Source of the DNA: a virus
DNA length: 52,896 nt
IMG/VR virus record: IMGVR_UViG_3300017762_000008
Location: 1-52,896 of that record
Reading direction: 5' to 3' (one strand)
The position numbers were made by a program, and so were the translations under genes. This document shows, in pieces, positions 17,326 to 24,495 of the stretch (positions are counted from its first letter, which is position 1; each line of letters opens with the position of its first letter). The notes below the pieces were generated by a model that worked only from the letters and a program-made list of their open reading frames with translations, was not told the DNA's origin and made no database searches.

Positions 17326-17855
17326 CGAAGGCACGCCTTCATTTTTCCGGCTGCGTCGAAAAGATTACCAACAATTTCTGCGACACAAACTTCGATGTCG
17401 GGAGCGCCTACTTCTCTGGCAGTGTCATAAAGATCTTTGCCTTTAAAACCGCAGTCCTCAAGATTTCGAATGTATGTAACCATGCTCTCGCGAGCATCGT
17501 AGGATTTTGTAGTCTTAAAACTCTTGTAGGAACCCATGAGTCCTTTTTGACACATCGGCATCAAGTAGTCCATGCTTCGAACTTTTTCTGCAATTCGATT
17601 GAAATCACATAAATGTTGTTTGTACTCTTCTTTTAAAAATTCACTGACAGTCAGGTGATTGGCACCTTCAATATTTAGTGAAATCAAGTTTGCTTGAATA
17701 TTTAAGTGATAAAGATAAGAAGCCATTTCAACCATCCGATAAATCAGATTGTCTACGTTGGCTTCTTTCTTTACGACGATCTCCTCTACTACAACTTCCT
17801 CCGTGGGAGCGGTTAGAGCTTCTTGGAAAACTTGTTGCAGATTAGAGGAAGTCAT
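17322..17855 (-). CDS. Dps/ferritin-like protein
   Basis: A 177-residue, all-helical protein. After an acidic N-terminal extension, the order of helices with a short IEGANHLTVSEFLKEEY loop and DFNRIAEKVRSM resembles Dps mini-ferritins, where His, Asp and Glu in HWN...D..AER bind iron at the subunit interface. The usual first His is not evident (SLNIEG), so ferroxidase activity is doubtful. The fold assignment is tentative. In a phage it could bind DNA or limit oxidative damage. It lies downstream of the HTH gene in the same reverse pair. Confidence 0.45.
   Translation of the reverse strand: MTSSNLQQVFQEALTAPTEEVVVEEIVVKKEANVDNLIYRMVEMASYLYHLNIQANLISLNIEGANHLTVSEFLKEEYKQHLCDFNRIAEKVRSMDYLMPMCQKGLMGSYKSFKTTKSYDARESMVTYIRNLEDCGFKGKDLYDTAREVGAPDIEVCVAEIVGNLFDAAGKMKACLR
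17327..17346 (+). terminator. Weak terminator at the end of the forward virion operon
   Basis: GAAGG-CACG-CCTTC then ATTTTT, directly after the stop of the gene at 16732 and inside the 3' end of the convergent reverse gene. The stem is only five to six pairs. Confidence 0.45.
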
Positions 17856-17860
17856 TTATC

Positions 17861-18148
17861 TCAAAACGTACAGGTACCGGTGCTGCACGTAGAAGTTTCA
17901 CTTTCTACTGTAGCTTCTTCGTTTACATCTTTCTGATTAGCTTGGCTCTTGAGGTACTCCTGTAGAGCGTCACGATTGATTCGGAAGAGGGATTTAACAC
18001 CATTGGGCTGAAGGTTTACGTAAGTGCTCTTAGGCCAACCACCTGGTTGACGTGACTCAGTGAGAGAGATGCGCTTACGAACAAATCCAGCTGAGCAGTT
18101 GAGCAGCTCAGCAGTTTGCGCAATTGTGAGCAGCTTCTGGGATTCCAT
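17861..18148 (-). CDS. Excisionase/MerR-like HTH DNA-binding protein
   Basis: A 95-residue protein with an N-terminal winged helix-turn-helix of the excisionase type (LLTIAQTAELLNCSAGFVRK, residues about 5-24, followed by a wing and NRDALQEYLKS). The Cys-rich end (CSTGTCTF) may bind metal. It is likely a directionality factor or transcription regulator. It diverges from the forward genes starting at 18286, with a promoter between. No integrase is in the window. Confidence 0.65.
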   Translation of the reverse strand: MESQKLLTIAQTAELLNCSAGFVRKRISLTESRQPGGWPKSTYVNLQPNGVKSLFRINRDALQEYLKSQANQKDVNEEATVESETSTCSTGTCTF

Positions 18149-18229
18149 GCGAAACAGGTTTTGAGTGCTTTTAACAGCATGAGATTAGCAGGGATAAAGA
18201 CAATAGCAATACGAAAACTGATTTACTAT

Positions 18230-18258
18230 TTGTCTTAATGTTCTACAGGCGTTATGAT
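18230..18258 (+). promoter_or_regulatory. Sigma70-type promoter for the gene at 18286
   Basis: TTGTCT (18230-18235), a 17-base spacer, TATGAT (18253-18258). Transcription would begin about 20 bases before the ATG at 18286. It is placed in the divergent gap, as expected. Confidence 0.6.
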
Positions 18259-18285
18259 TTGTTAAGGTTGATTTGACAGTAACTA

Positions 18286-18537
18286 ATGGCACAAGTCCGA
18301 TTAGCTGGCGAAGTTTTCTCGGGATATAACAAACCCAAGCGTGATGTGCAAGGGGGTAAACAATTCTCTGTAGCAGCTAAAGAAGGAGACAAGGTTCGTT
18401 TAGTCCGCTTCGGCGACGCGAACATGGAAAACAAGAGTGACAACCCTGAGAGACGTAAAAACTTTCGTGCTAGACACAGCTGTGACGAGAAAAAGTCAAA
18501 GCTTTCAGCAGGATACTGGTCATGTAAGAAATGGTAA
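18286..18537 (+). CDS. Conserved small phage protein with CDEKK...CKKW ending
   Basis: An 83-residue protein. The C-terminal block RARHSCDEKKSKLSAGYW plus SCKKW and the preceding KEGDKVRLVRFGD are, from memory, typical of a widely distributed small phage protein. The two Cys may bind metal. Function unknown; it lies upstream of the lysozyme-like gene. Confidence 0.65.
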   Translation: MAQVRLAGEVFSGYNKPKRDVQGGKQFSVAAKEGDKVRLVRFGDANMENKSDNPERRKNFRARHSCDEKKSKLSAGYWSCKKW

Positions 18538-18600
18538 GCATCTAGTTATACCTTTTCAGTATCTATTCCTAAGTAGACTGAACTCAGAGACAGACTTCTG

Positions 18601-18828
18601 ATGAACGGCTCTGAGCATGTCAACGTTAGTCTCACACTGGAAGATGAGTTCACCCTTACTCGTATTAAAAATGCCGCCTATGACCTTAAAGGAAGAGACA
18701 GAGAGCAGTATCTCTGGAATCGAATTGTCAGATTAGTCTGCCGAGAAAGAGCTTTTAAATTTATTGTCGACGAACTTGGTGTGGTTGTTGACCCTAATAT
18801 AAGTGTGTTCGAAGAAATAGAAGATTGA
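18601..18828 (+). CDS. Hypothetical charged protein
   Basis: A 75-residue acidic/basic helical protein (YDLKGRDREQYLWNRIVRLV). Its stop overlaps the TTG start of the lysozyme-like gene (TTGA), so the two are probably translationally coupled. No family was recognised. Confidence 0.55.
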   Translation: MNGSEHVNVSLTLEDEFTLTRIKNAAYDLKGRDREQYLWNRIVRLVCRERAFKFIVDELGVVVDPNISVFEEIED

Positions 18829-19757
18829 AGATCTCCTTCTCACTTTTATTTTTATCAAGTATTTTCCTTCCGGTTAGCGTGATGGCTCAGACACTGACTC
18901 AGCAACAAATAAGAGTTCTTGCAGAGAAAGCTGGTTTTTCTTCTCAAAACTCGAATACGATTGCTGCCGTCTGTAAATCTGAATCTGCTGGATTTGCCGG
19001 AGCTCATAACCCCAACGCTTCAATGGGTGACAACTCCTACGGGCTTTGCCAGATCAACATGCTGGGGGCTATGGGACCGGAGCGTCGTGCTAAATTTGGA
19101 ATCTCAAGCAATGAAGAGCTTAAAGATCCTCTTACTAATTTAAAAGCAGCTAAGAGAGTATTTGATGAAGAAGGATTTGGAGCTTGGTCAGATTACACAA
19201 ATAAAAGATATGAAGACCATCTTCCCTCAGGTCCAGCCATGAATCAAAGCAATGCTCCAGCAAGCGACAAGGCAATGGCAGCGTTAGGCCAAAATGCTCC
19301 AGCTGAATTAGTAAATTTAGTAGCTGCTAGAAAAAATCTTGAAACAGCATCTGATAACAGCTATGACAACACAAGCTCTAATGGAAGTTCAAATTTACCT
19401 CAGGCACAACCGGGTCGCGAAGTAAATGGTGCCCTTGGAAAATTAAACGAAGCTTCAAGTGCTTTGAACCAAACAGCTTCCCCCGTGGCTGAAGATCAAA
19501 TGCGTGCAGCAATCTTACAGATGTTCCAACAAGCTAGCGCTGGGTTGAGCGAGGAACAAAAAAATACAATTACAGGAGCAGATAAACCTAAGGATGATAC
19601 GTCAGTACAAGCTGATCTACTAAAAAAACTTTTTCAACAAAGCATGAAGTCAGCACAGGAAGCTGAAGATCAACGTATTTTTGAATCATTCATGAACAAG
19701 TCGAAAGGAGCTATAAACAATGCAGTTCAGTACAAGATGGGTAAATCAGTGCTTTGA
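18825..19757 (+). CDS. Secreted lysozyme/transglycosylase-like protein
   Basis: A 310-residue protein with a clear signal peptide (MKISFSLLFLSSIFLPVSVM, cleavage after AQ). A goose-lysozyme/SLT-like domain covers about residues 28-130: the catalytic-type Glu53 in CKSESAGF, then SYGLCQINM, the S-GL-QI signature. The C-terminal 180 residues are Gln/Ala/Asn-rich and helical. It cleaves peptidoglycan, probably in the periplasm or as part of the virion entry machinery. The start is TTG, overlapping the upstream stop. Confidence 0.75.
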   Translation: MKISFSLLFLSSIFLPVSVMAQTLTQQQIRVLAEKAGFSSQNSNTIAAVCKSESAGFAGAHNPNASMGDNSYGLCQINMLGAMGPERRAKFGISSNEELKDPLTNLKAAKRVFDEEGFGAWSDYTNKRYEDHLPSGPAMNQSNAPASDKAMAALGQNAPAELVNLVAARKNLETASDNSYDNTSSNGSSNLPQAQPGREVNGALGKLNEASSALNQTASPVAEDQMRAAILQMFQQASAGLSEEQKNTITGADKPKDDTSVQADLLKKLFQQSMKSAQEAEDQRIFESFMNKSKGAINNAVQYKMGKSVL

Positions 19758-19764
19758 AAAAAGG

Positions 19765-19770
19765 TATAAT
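19765..19770 (+). promoter_or_regulatory. Possible -10 element before the gene at 19794
   Basis: A perfect TATAAT in the gap after the lysozyme-like gene, about 24 bases before the ATG. No good -35 is present, so activator-dependent or phage-modified use would be needed. Confidence 0.35.
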
Positions 19771-19793
19771 TTAATTAAAGGTCTCGGATAAAA

Positions 19794-20666
19794 ATGAGTA
19801 CGCCAATCCTCTCTAACGGACAGATGTACTTTGGTGATGCTGGTACTCCTAGCTACACGATGGGTAGTGATTTCACTGGAGGGTTTGACTTTAATAATAC
19901 TGGTGGCTTTTCGCTTCCTGACTTGATGAATAGTGATCTTACCGGATACGGTGGGAATGCTCCTACCTTCCCGGTTAAACCAGGTTCTATCAATTTTGGA
20001 TCTAGCGAGAGTGGTCCACAAAATAATCTAAATAATATTTTAGGTTTTTTAAACACTGACGAAGTTAAAGGGGGGATCAGAGCTCTTTTTTCTTCCGGAG
20101 ATGGCAATCCTTATCCTGGGTTCGATAACGAACTGACAGAAGAGACTGTTCAGCGTATTGGTGCTGAAACAGAACTTCGTCTAAATGATTTAAGGAATAC
20201 CTTAAATGATATTGCTTATCTGACAGGTAAAAGCACACCTGAGTTTGTCTCCGAAACAGACGCTAGGTACGCAGGTTATTTAGAACCAGCATCACAGCGT
20301 GGTTATGACTATCTCTTTAACAGGCCAGCTCAATTTCAAGAAACAATCGCAGGGGATAGTGACAAAGTCAGGGGCTCAATCGATGATTATTTAGAGTCTT
20401 ACAGCAACCTGAACCGTAAAACGTTCATGGATCAAGCTGAGAACCCAACTACAGTCTCTATCGACCCCTCGGTTTACGACAAGCAAATTAATAAGTATAT
20501 GGACAAAGCAAATATGAGCAGAATGTATGATTATGGTGATCCCCAGTCGCAAGAATTTATTCAAGGAGCTGGTGCTCCTGGGACTAAATATGATCGCCAA
20601 CGCATGGCTGGTTTCTTTGCAAACGATCCTGGTGTACAACAGTTAATGAGTTACTCATCTTATTAA
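19794..20666 (+). CDS. Putative virion structural protein
   Basis: A 290-residue protein. The Gly/Asn/Phe-rich N-terminal half (YTMGSDFTGGFDFNNTGGF) is followed by a helical half with many Tyr (ARYAGYLEPASQRGYDYLF). No family was recognised. Its stop overlaps the next ATG (TAATG). Confidence 0.5.
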   Translation: MSTPILSNGQMYFGDAGTPSYTMGSDFTGGFDFNNTGGFSLPDLMNSDLTGYGGNAPTFPVKPGSINFGSSESGPQNNLNNILGFLNTDEVKGGIRALFSSGDGNPYPGFDNELTEETVQRIGAETELRLNDLRNTLNDIAYLTGKSTPEFVSETDARYAGYLEPASQRGYDYLFNRPAQFQETIAGDSDKVRGSIDDYLESYSNLNRKTFMDQAENPTTVSIDPSVYDKQINKYMDKANMSRMYDYGDPQSQEFIQGAGAPGTKYDRQRMAGFFANDPGVQQLMSYSSY

Positions 20667-20977
20667 TGAGTCTCTTTAGATCTGATATAGAAAGAAAAGC
20701 CAACCGGTACACATACCGGAAAGATAGCCACGTAGATAAAAATCCTAGTTTTCGTTTAGCCGGTCGTATATTTCAAGAATCTGATGTTCGCACCGAAAAA
20801 CGTAAAGAGGAAAGATCTTCTTTACAGCGTAGCCGTCCAGTAGGTTACGGTTTCGCTAATAAAGATGAGTACGGTCCTGACAATGACTGGGATTCAAAAG
20901 ATTCACTTAGACGTATACACGACCGAGATCACTATATAGTCGGTGGAAATCTTGGACTCTCTGCTCCCAGTTACTAA
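20666..20977 (+). CDS. Hypothetical charged protein
   Basis: A 103-residue protein rich in Arg, Asp and Lys, without hydrophobic core segments and likely disordered. It is translationally coupled to the upstream gene. Its 3' 71 bases overlap the convergent Dam-like gene. Confidence 0.5.
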   Translation: MSLFRSDIERKANRYTYRKDSHVDKNPSFRLAGRIFQESDVRTEKRKEERSSLQRSRPVGYGFANKDEYGPDNDWDSKDSLRRIHDRDHYIVGGNLGLSAPSY

Positions 20978-21485
20978 CTGACGGCATATAAAAAACAAAA
21001 CCAAATACTTTGGAATTTAGTACTGGCTCAAATTCTTTTGTGTCTTTAAGTAAGCGAGGATGTTCTTTTAAAACGCACATAGGAAGATCTATATTTAATT
21101 TTTGAGTGACAATAAGTGCAACCTCAGTAGACGTGATAAACACTATACCTTCGTCAAACTCTTTCTTGATCCATTTTTTATAAGCAGTTTCAAGCCAAAC
21201 TCGTTGATTTGATTTTTTAAAATACTTTGATTTTTCGAATAATTTGCTTGATTTTGGTTGTTCGCTACCTAGAGCGATATCTCTAGGAGGATATAAATAA
21301 ATATTTTTAGCTTTCCACTCTTGTTTTAGTCCGTTATCTTTCCAATCGAAGAAGCGTGTAGCTTGAACAACAACGTTGGCATCACTACTCGAAGCAGGAT
21401 CTAAGAATATTTCACCACCTAAAAATGCTGTGGTCGTTGCGACTAAGTCAAGAGGTGAAACAAAGTCAAAGGAAGCAAGTACCAC
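20907..21485 (-). CDS. Dam-like DNA adenine methyltransferase with altered catalytic motif
   Basis: A 192-residue protein resembling phage Dam N6-adenine methyltransferases: GEIFLDPASSSDANVV, FFDWKDNGLKQEW, then the strand KAKNIYLYPPRD where active enzymes have (D/N)PP(Y/F), then VWLETAYKKW and a C-terminal strand region (VFGFVFYMP). The catalytic tetrapeptide reads YPPR, so activity is uncertain. It starts with GTG, overlapping the stop of the gene at 21485. Role: possible protection of phage DNA from restriction, or a non-catalytic DNA binder. Confidence 0.6.
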   Translation of the reverse strand: MVLASFDFVSPLDLVATTTAFLGGEIFLDPASSSDANVVVQATRFFDWKDNGLKQEWKAKNIYLYPPRDIALGSEQPKSSKLFEKSKYFKKSNQRVWLETAYKKWIKKEFDEGIVFITSTEVALIVTQKLNIDLPMCVLKEHPRLLKDTKEFEPVLNSKVFGFVFYMPSVSNWEQRVQDFHRLYSDLGRVYV

Positions 21486-21760
21486 TACTCACTTTCTTCA
21501 GTAGCCAACATTAATCTCATTTGACTAATCAAACCAGAGCATCCTGTACCATCCCAGATAACATCGTAGAAGAAATGACCTGCTCCTACCTTGTTTTTCT
21601 TGACAGTAATTGACTTTACTGTTCCAACTCCTCTGTCTTTGCTTGTTTTGACTTTTTTCTGAGCGTTCAAGCTTATAAAGAGTCTTCCCGCGTGATGGTG
21701 TTCTGTTACTCGATCTCCTTCTTTGAATTTGGGAACAGCAGGGGGTCTTTTTTGAACCAT
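21485..21760 (-). CDS. Small SH3/KOW-like protein
   Basis: A 91-residue basic protein with a beta-barrel pattern (VPKFKEGDRVTEHHHAGRLF, GVGTVKSITVKKNKVGAGHF, YDVIWDGTG). These suggest nucleic acid or protein binding; the family is uncertain. It is coupled to the Dam-like gene by a one-base overlap. Confidence 0.5.
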   Translation of the reverse strand: MVQKRPPAVPKFKEGDRVTEHHHAGRLFISLNAQKKVKTSKDRGVGTVKSITVKKNKVGAGHFFYDVIWDGTGCSGLISQMRLMLATEESE

Positions 21761-21762
21761 AT

Positions 21763-22176
21763 TTAAAAGATCAATCCGTTAGTTGCTGAATCGATTTGTT
21801 CGTTTGCATGCTCTGGGTCAAGACGCATAAGCTCTAATCGCTCTTCTTCGTAAAAGGCAACAAGAGCAAGATCACACTCATCTTCTTTTTCAACAAATTT
21901 TATAATTTTTTTGAACATGTCTTCCATGAAACTGTTCATGGCTTCTTGAGCAATAGCTACATCCGTTTCTAGATCATTAATGGTCACGTACTTACTAGTG
22001 TTCGGATCACCAGGGTTAAAAACTAAAATTCCTTTTCCTCTGTACTTTCGGTTTTCATGGTAAAGAGTGATCATGTCACTAATGATGCTTCTGAAAACCC
22101 CAGCACTGAGCTTTCGCTCAGCCTCAGATCCCTGAGAAACCATTTGACGTAATCGATTTACAGCGTCATTAGTCAT
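21763..22176 (-). CDS. Hypothetical helical protein
   Basis: A 137-residue protein read from the ATG at 22176, which overlaps the upstream stop by eight bases. Upstream in-frame ATGs at 22221 and 22212 exist but would give a longer overlap. Helical, acidic at the C-terminus (EKEDECDLALVAFYEEERLE). No family was recognised. Confidence 0.5.
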   Translation of the reverse strand: MTNDAVNRLRQMVSQGSEAERKLSAGVFRSIISDMITLYHENRKYRGKGILVFNPGDPNTSKYVTINDLETDVAIAQEAMNSFMEDMFKKIIKFVEKEDECDLALVAFYEEERLELMRLDPEHANEQIDSATNGLIF

Positions 22177-22495
22177 ATTTGAAATTGCTCCAAGCGGCCT
22201 GCAGGATTTCATAAGGATCATACAGAAATTTAGAGCTGTTTTTTTCTAGTGGATCAAGCTTGCAGAAATGTTTACCTTCTACTAAACCAGAAGACCCACC
22301 TGAAGAAATTCCTTGAAAAATTAGTTTGTCGATAGCTACTGTGGGCACACCCATTCTCTGAGCGATAGTTTTTCGATTTACAAAAGCAGATGTTCTGCGT
22401 GTTTTTGTATTAGCAATCATCTGAAGAGAAACATCGATGCTGCTGAGTAAATCTGAAATTGATTTAATTTCTTTTTTTAAAGATTCCATAATCAT
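22169..22495 (-). CDS. HTH-like small regulator
   Basis: A 108-residue protein read from the ATG at 22495 (an in-frame GTG at 22522 would add nine residues). VNRKTIAQRMGVPTVAIDKL looks like a helix-turn-helix; it is followed by a Gly/Ser loop and a short C-terminal helix. It lies immediately downstream of a 14-base perfect palindrome (22521-22534) that could be its operator. The DNA-binding assignment is inference. Confidence 0.45.
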   Translation of the reverse strand: MIMESLKKEIKSISDLLSSIDVSLQMIANTKTRRTSAFVNRKTIAQRMGVPTVAIDKLIFQGISSGGSSGLVEGKHFCKLDPLEKNSSKFLYDPYEILQAAWSNFKYD

Positions 22496-22520
22496 GGCAA
22501 TAGGAAGGATCCTCTCGACC

Positions 22521-22534
22521 ACCTGACGTCAGGT
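22521..22534. promoter_or_regulatory. Perfect palindrome, candidate operator
   Basis: ACCTGACGTCAGGT is a perfect 14-base palindrome just upstream of the HTH-like gene at 22495, in a 100-base gap that also holds CACAG/CTGTG inverted arms (about 22594-22618). It reads as a dimeric-regulator site. Confidence 0.5.
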
Positions 22535-22625
22535 AATCAGAGCGACTTACGTGAGGGCGGAAAACGGTAAAACGCTACCTCAACCTTCCATGGACACAGT
22601 GCCGTTTCTTACGCTGTGACCAGGG

Positions 22626-23087
22626 TCAGTCTAGTAGTGCTTGTACCTCTTTATGGAAGGTCGGAGCGTCCTCAATGAGTAACTGGATAAGCTTATCTAG
22701 CCTTCCAGAGACGTCAAGGCTTTTTGTGCTGTTCAGAATCATCCAATATTTGTGTGCGTTCAGTAAGTAGTATTGTGACTGTTTAGCTTTTAAAGCTTGA
22801 CATCGCCATTTTTCAAAATCGAAAGTCGACTTATACCTGCTGCTACCCATCGCACACTCAGACTGCCGGATATCAATCTGTAAATCGATATCAACGATGG
22901 TGTACTCAATCGATGAAATTTTTGCTGTGCAGTCTTGAATAGAAATTGGAGGTTCGTTATCGCTGTATATCCAAGGCGGAAGATTTGGAATGATATATTC
23001 CTCAGCCCAAAGATTAGGTTTAAGCTGCTTGGTTTCCCCAGTAGAAGGACTCGAGAATGTCTTCGATGTACTGGTTGAAATCGCCAT
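22626..23087 (-). CDS. Hypothetical protein in the staggered regulator cluster
   Basis: A 153-residue protein read from the ATG at 23087 (a TTG at 23114 is upstream). It has a Ser/Thr N-terminus, then KPNLWAEEYIIPNLPPWIYS and a helical C-terminal half. No family was recognised. Its first 68 bases overlap the winged-helix gene in another frame. Confidence 0.5.
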   Translation of the reverse strand: MAISTSTSKTFSSPSTGETKQLKPNLWAEEYIIPNLPPWIYSDNEPPISIQDCTAKISSIEYTIVDIDLQIDIRQSECAMGSSRYKSTFDFEKWRCQALKAKQSQYYLLNAHKYWMILNSTKSLDVSGRLDKLIQLLIEDAPTFHKEVQALLD

Positions 23088-23436
23088 TAGTGCAATAGAG
23101 AGTGTGGTGTTCAAATCGGGTACGGATGACTAAGTCAAGCTTGCGAAGTTTTTTTAGCTGCTCCCTAGTAGTTGCCTGAGACTGACCCAAAGCCTCAGAT
23201 AATTCGTTTACGTCTACCGGTTGAAGAGACTGTAACTCAAAAACTAAAAAGCGCAGCTTTTGTATTTGGTTATATCTTTTTTTATTCTTTGAATCGATCT
23301 CTCTGACAGCTCTATAGAGAGCTTCTCTTGCAGCAATTGCTTGATTGTCCCTGTAGACACCTTTTTTAGGACCAGAACCTCTAGAAATTTCTTGGCTTGA
23401 TCGGTTAGAGGAGTTCTCGGAGATGAAGTCAGACAT
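23020..23436 (-). CDS. Winged-helix DNA-binding protein
   Basis: A 138-residue protein read from the ATG at 23436. The N-terminal 75 residues are polar and helical; the C-terminal part has a winged helix like MarR/ArsR regulators (VNELSEALGQSQATTREQL, then a recognition helix and the wing TRFEHHTLYCTNGDF). It overlaps the upstream zinc/HTH gene by 193 bases and the downstream gene by 68, each in a different frame. A transcription regulator is the best guess. Confidence 0.55.
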   Translation of the reverse strand: MSDFISENSSNRSSQEISRGSGPKKGVYRDNQAIAAREALYRAVREIDSKNKKRYNQIQKLRFLVFELQSLQPVDVNELSEALGQSQATTREQLKKLRKLDLVIRTRFEHHTLYCTNGDFNQYIEDILESFYWGNQAA

Positions 23437-23930
23437 AGATGGTAAGGATTGATACACTTTGAATTTGAGCAACTGGAGCGCACAGAGTGCTCCTTTTGCA
23501 CTGGTTTATTCCAGAATTGCGTAAAGATACTTCTACGCGTCGTAGTGTAGAAAGAATCGTCAGGTCCTCGAAGCTTCCCTCCGTCGCCGGGAAACTCTAA
23601 GCATCGCTCTGGGTCTATGCATGCTCGGTTTTGGTTGAACCAAGCCCAAAATCGATCGTGCTGAGTCTTAGCACTAAGGATTTCGGATCTACATGCCTCA
23701 CAAGCGTGTACTCCGTCAAAAGGAAGCTCAACTCTTTCATGAGTCGCAAGGGTCAATCGAAAGGGCTCTGACCTGCCGCACCTACACCTCCAGGTAACAC
23801 ATCCAGAAAAGTAAAGGACATCCCAGTGTCCACGGCTTTTTACCAGTAACGGAGTCTCTGTGGGCTCAGGAGGTTCGAAAGGCTCCAAAAGCCCGAACAG
23901 CGCAGCTGCTCGAACGTTTCTTGTGTTCAT
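23244..23930 (-). CDS. HNH_3-derived zinc/HTH protein, copy 1
   Basis: A 228-residue protein read from the ATG at 23930. The N-terminal region has a Cys cluster (C44, C49, C51, C77, C80) fitting a zinc ribbon. The middle keeps the frame of HNH_3 endonucleases (C110-LEF, then C154-SNSKC159-INPYH164), but the catalytic His before the first Cys is replaced (VRSSC). An HTH-like C-terminus follows (VSTGTIKQLLQEKLSIELSE, about residues 191-210). It is probably a DNA-binding regulator that arose from a homing endonuclease. A related protein lies at 49094. It overlaps the winged-helix gene by 193 bases. Confidence 0.55.
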   Translation of the reverse strand: MNTRNVRAAALFGLLEPFEPPEPTETPLLVKSRGHWDVLYFSGCVTWRCRCGRSEPFRLTLATHERVELPFDGVHACEACRSEILSAKTQHDRFWAWFNQNRACIDPERCLEFPGDGGKLRGPDDSFYTTTRRSIFTQFWNKPVQKEHSVRSSCSNSKCINPYHLCLTSSPRTPLTDQAKKFLEVLVLKKVSTGTIKQLLQEKLSIELSERSIQRIKKDITKYKSCAF

Positions 23931-24278
23931 AGGCGTGTTGTTGTTTTTATAAACCGAGTGTAGCGCACACAAGTCATGGTTTGTGCAGTATCAACAGATT
24001 TTCTAAGTAATCTAACTTTCTTCTTGAGAGTCAGTTTCTGAAGAAAACGGCGGTTTTTTACAGACGTGTATCTAGTTTTGCCCCAGCGAAAATCAGTCCA
24101 AATACCCCTTGTAACCCTATTTTATTTATCTATACGTTTATATAAATAACTAATTAGACGACAATTACTGAAAATAAAAGCTCTAATAAGGTTTCATTTT
24201 GCAAGCACTGTTTCAGACCTCCTGTGGGCAGCAGAACAAGTTACAATCGTATACAATGTTAAAAAGAACTTGGTAATT
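23931..24278. other. Intergenic divergent region, 348 bases
   Basis: No supported ORF. It separates the reverse regulator cluster from the forward fibre module and is AT-rich, with TATAAA-like strings on both strands and a TACAAT close to the forward gene at 24279, but no hexamer pair with convincing spacing. It probably holds divergent promoters and regulator sites. No hairpin terminator was seen. Confidence 0.5.
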
Positions 24279-24440
24279 ATGAAACTCACTCCTGCTCCTG
24301 ATGCTCCGCCTAGCTCTTGGGAATCACTTCGAAGACAAGCTGATCTCTTAGGTATACCAGCTTGGAAGCTCGCAGAAGATGCTGCTCGTCATACAGATTC
24401 TGAAAAACTAACTTTTTTAGACAGAGTAAATAAACAGTAG
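24279..24440 (+). CDS. Small HTH-sized helical protein
   Basis: A 53-residue ORF: a Pro-rich start, then helical WESLRRQADLLGIPAWKLAE and DSEKLTFLDRVNKQ. The start is weak (no good Shine-Dalgarno), but the ORF fills the gap before the fibre module and ends 55 bases before its first gene. It may be a small regulator. No family was recognised. Confidence 0.4.
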   Translation: MKLTPAPDAPPSSWESLRRQADLLGIPAWKLAEDAARHTDSEKLTFLDRVNKQ

Positions 24441-24495
24441 AATTTAATTTCTACAAATACTCAGATAGACTGTTATAAGGAGGTGGACTATTTAA

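Noticed and set aside
22535-22625. Possible tRNA or small RNA in the gap
   Set aside because: No cloverleaf, no T-loop consensus and only short inverted arms.
24141-24148. TATAAATA strings (24141, 35499 and elsewhere) as T4-type late promoters
   Set aside because: About as many copies as expected by chance in AT-rich DNA, one is inside a coding region, and no T4-like late transcription gene is in view.
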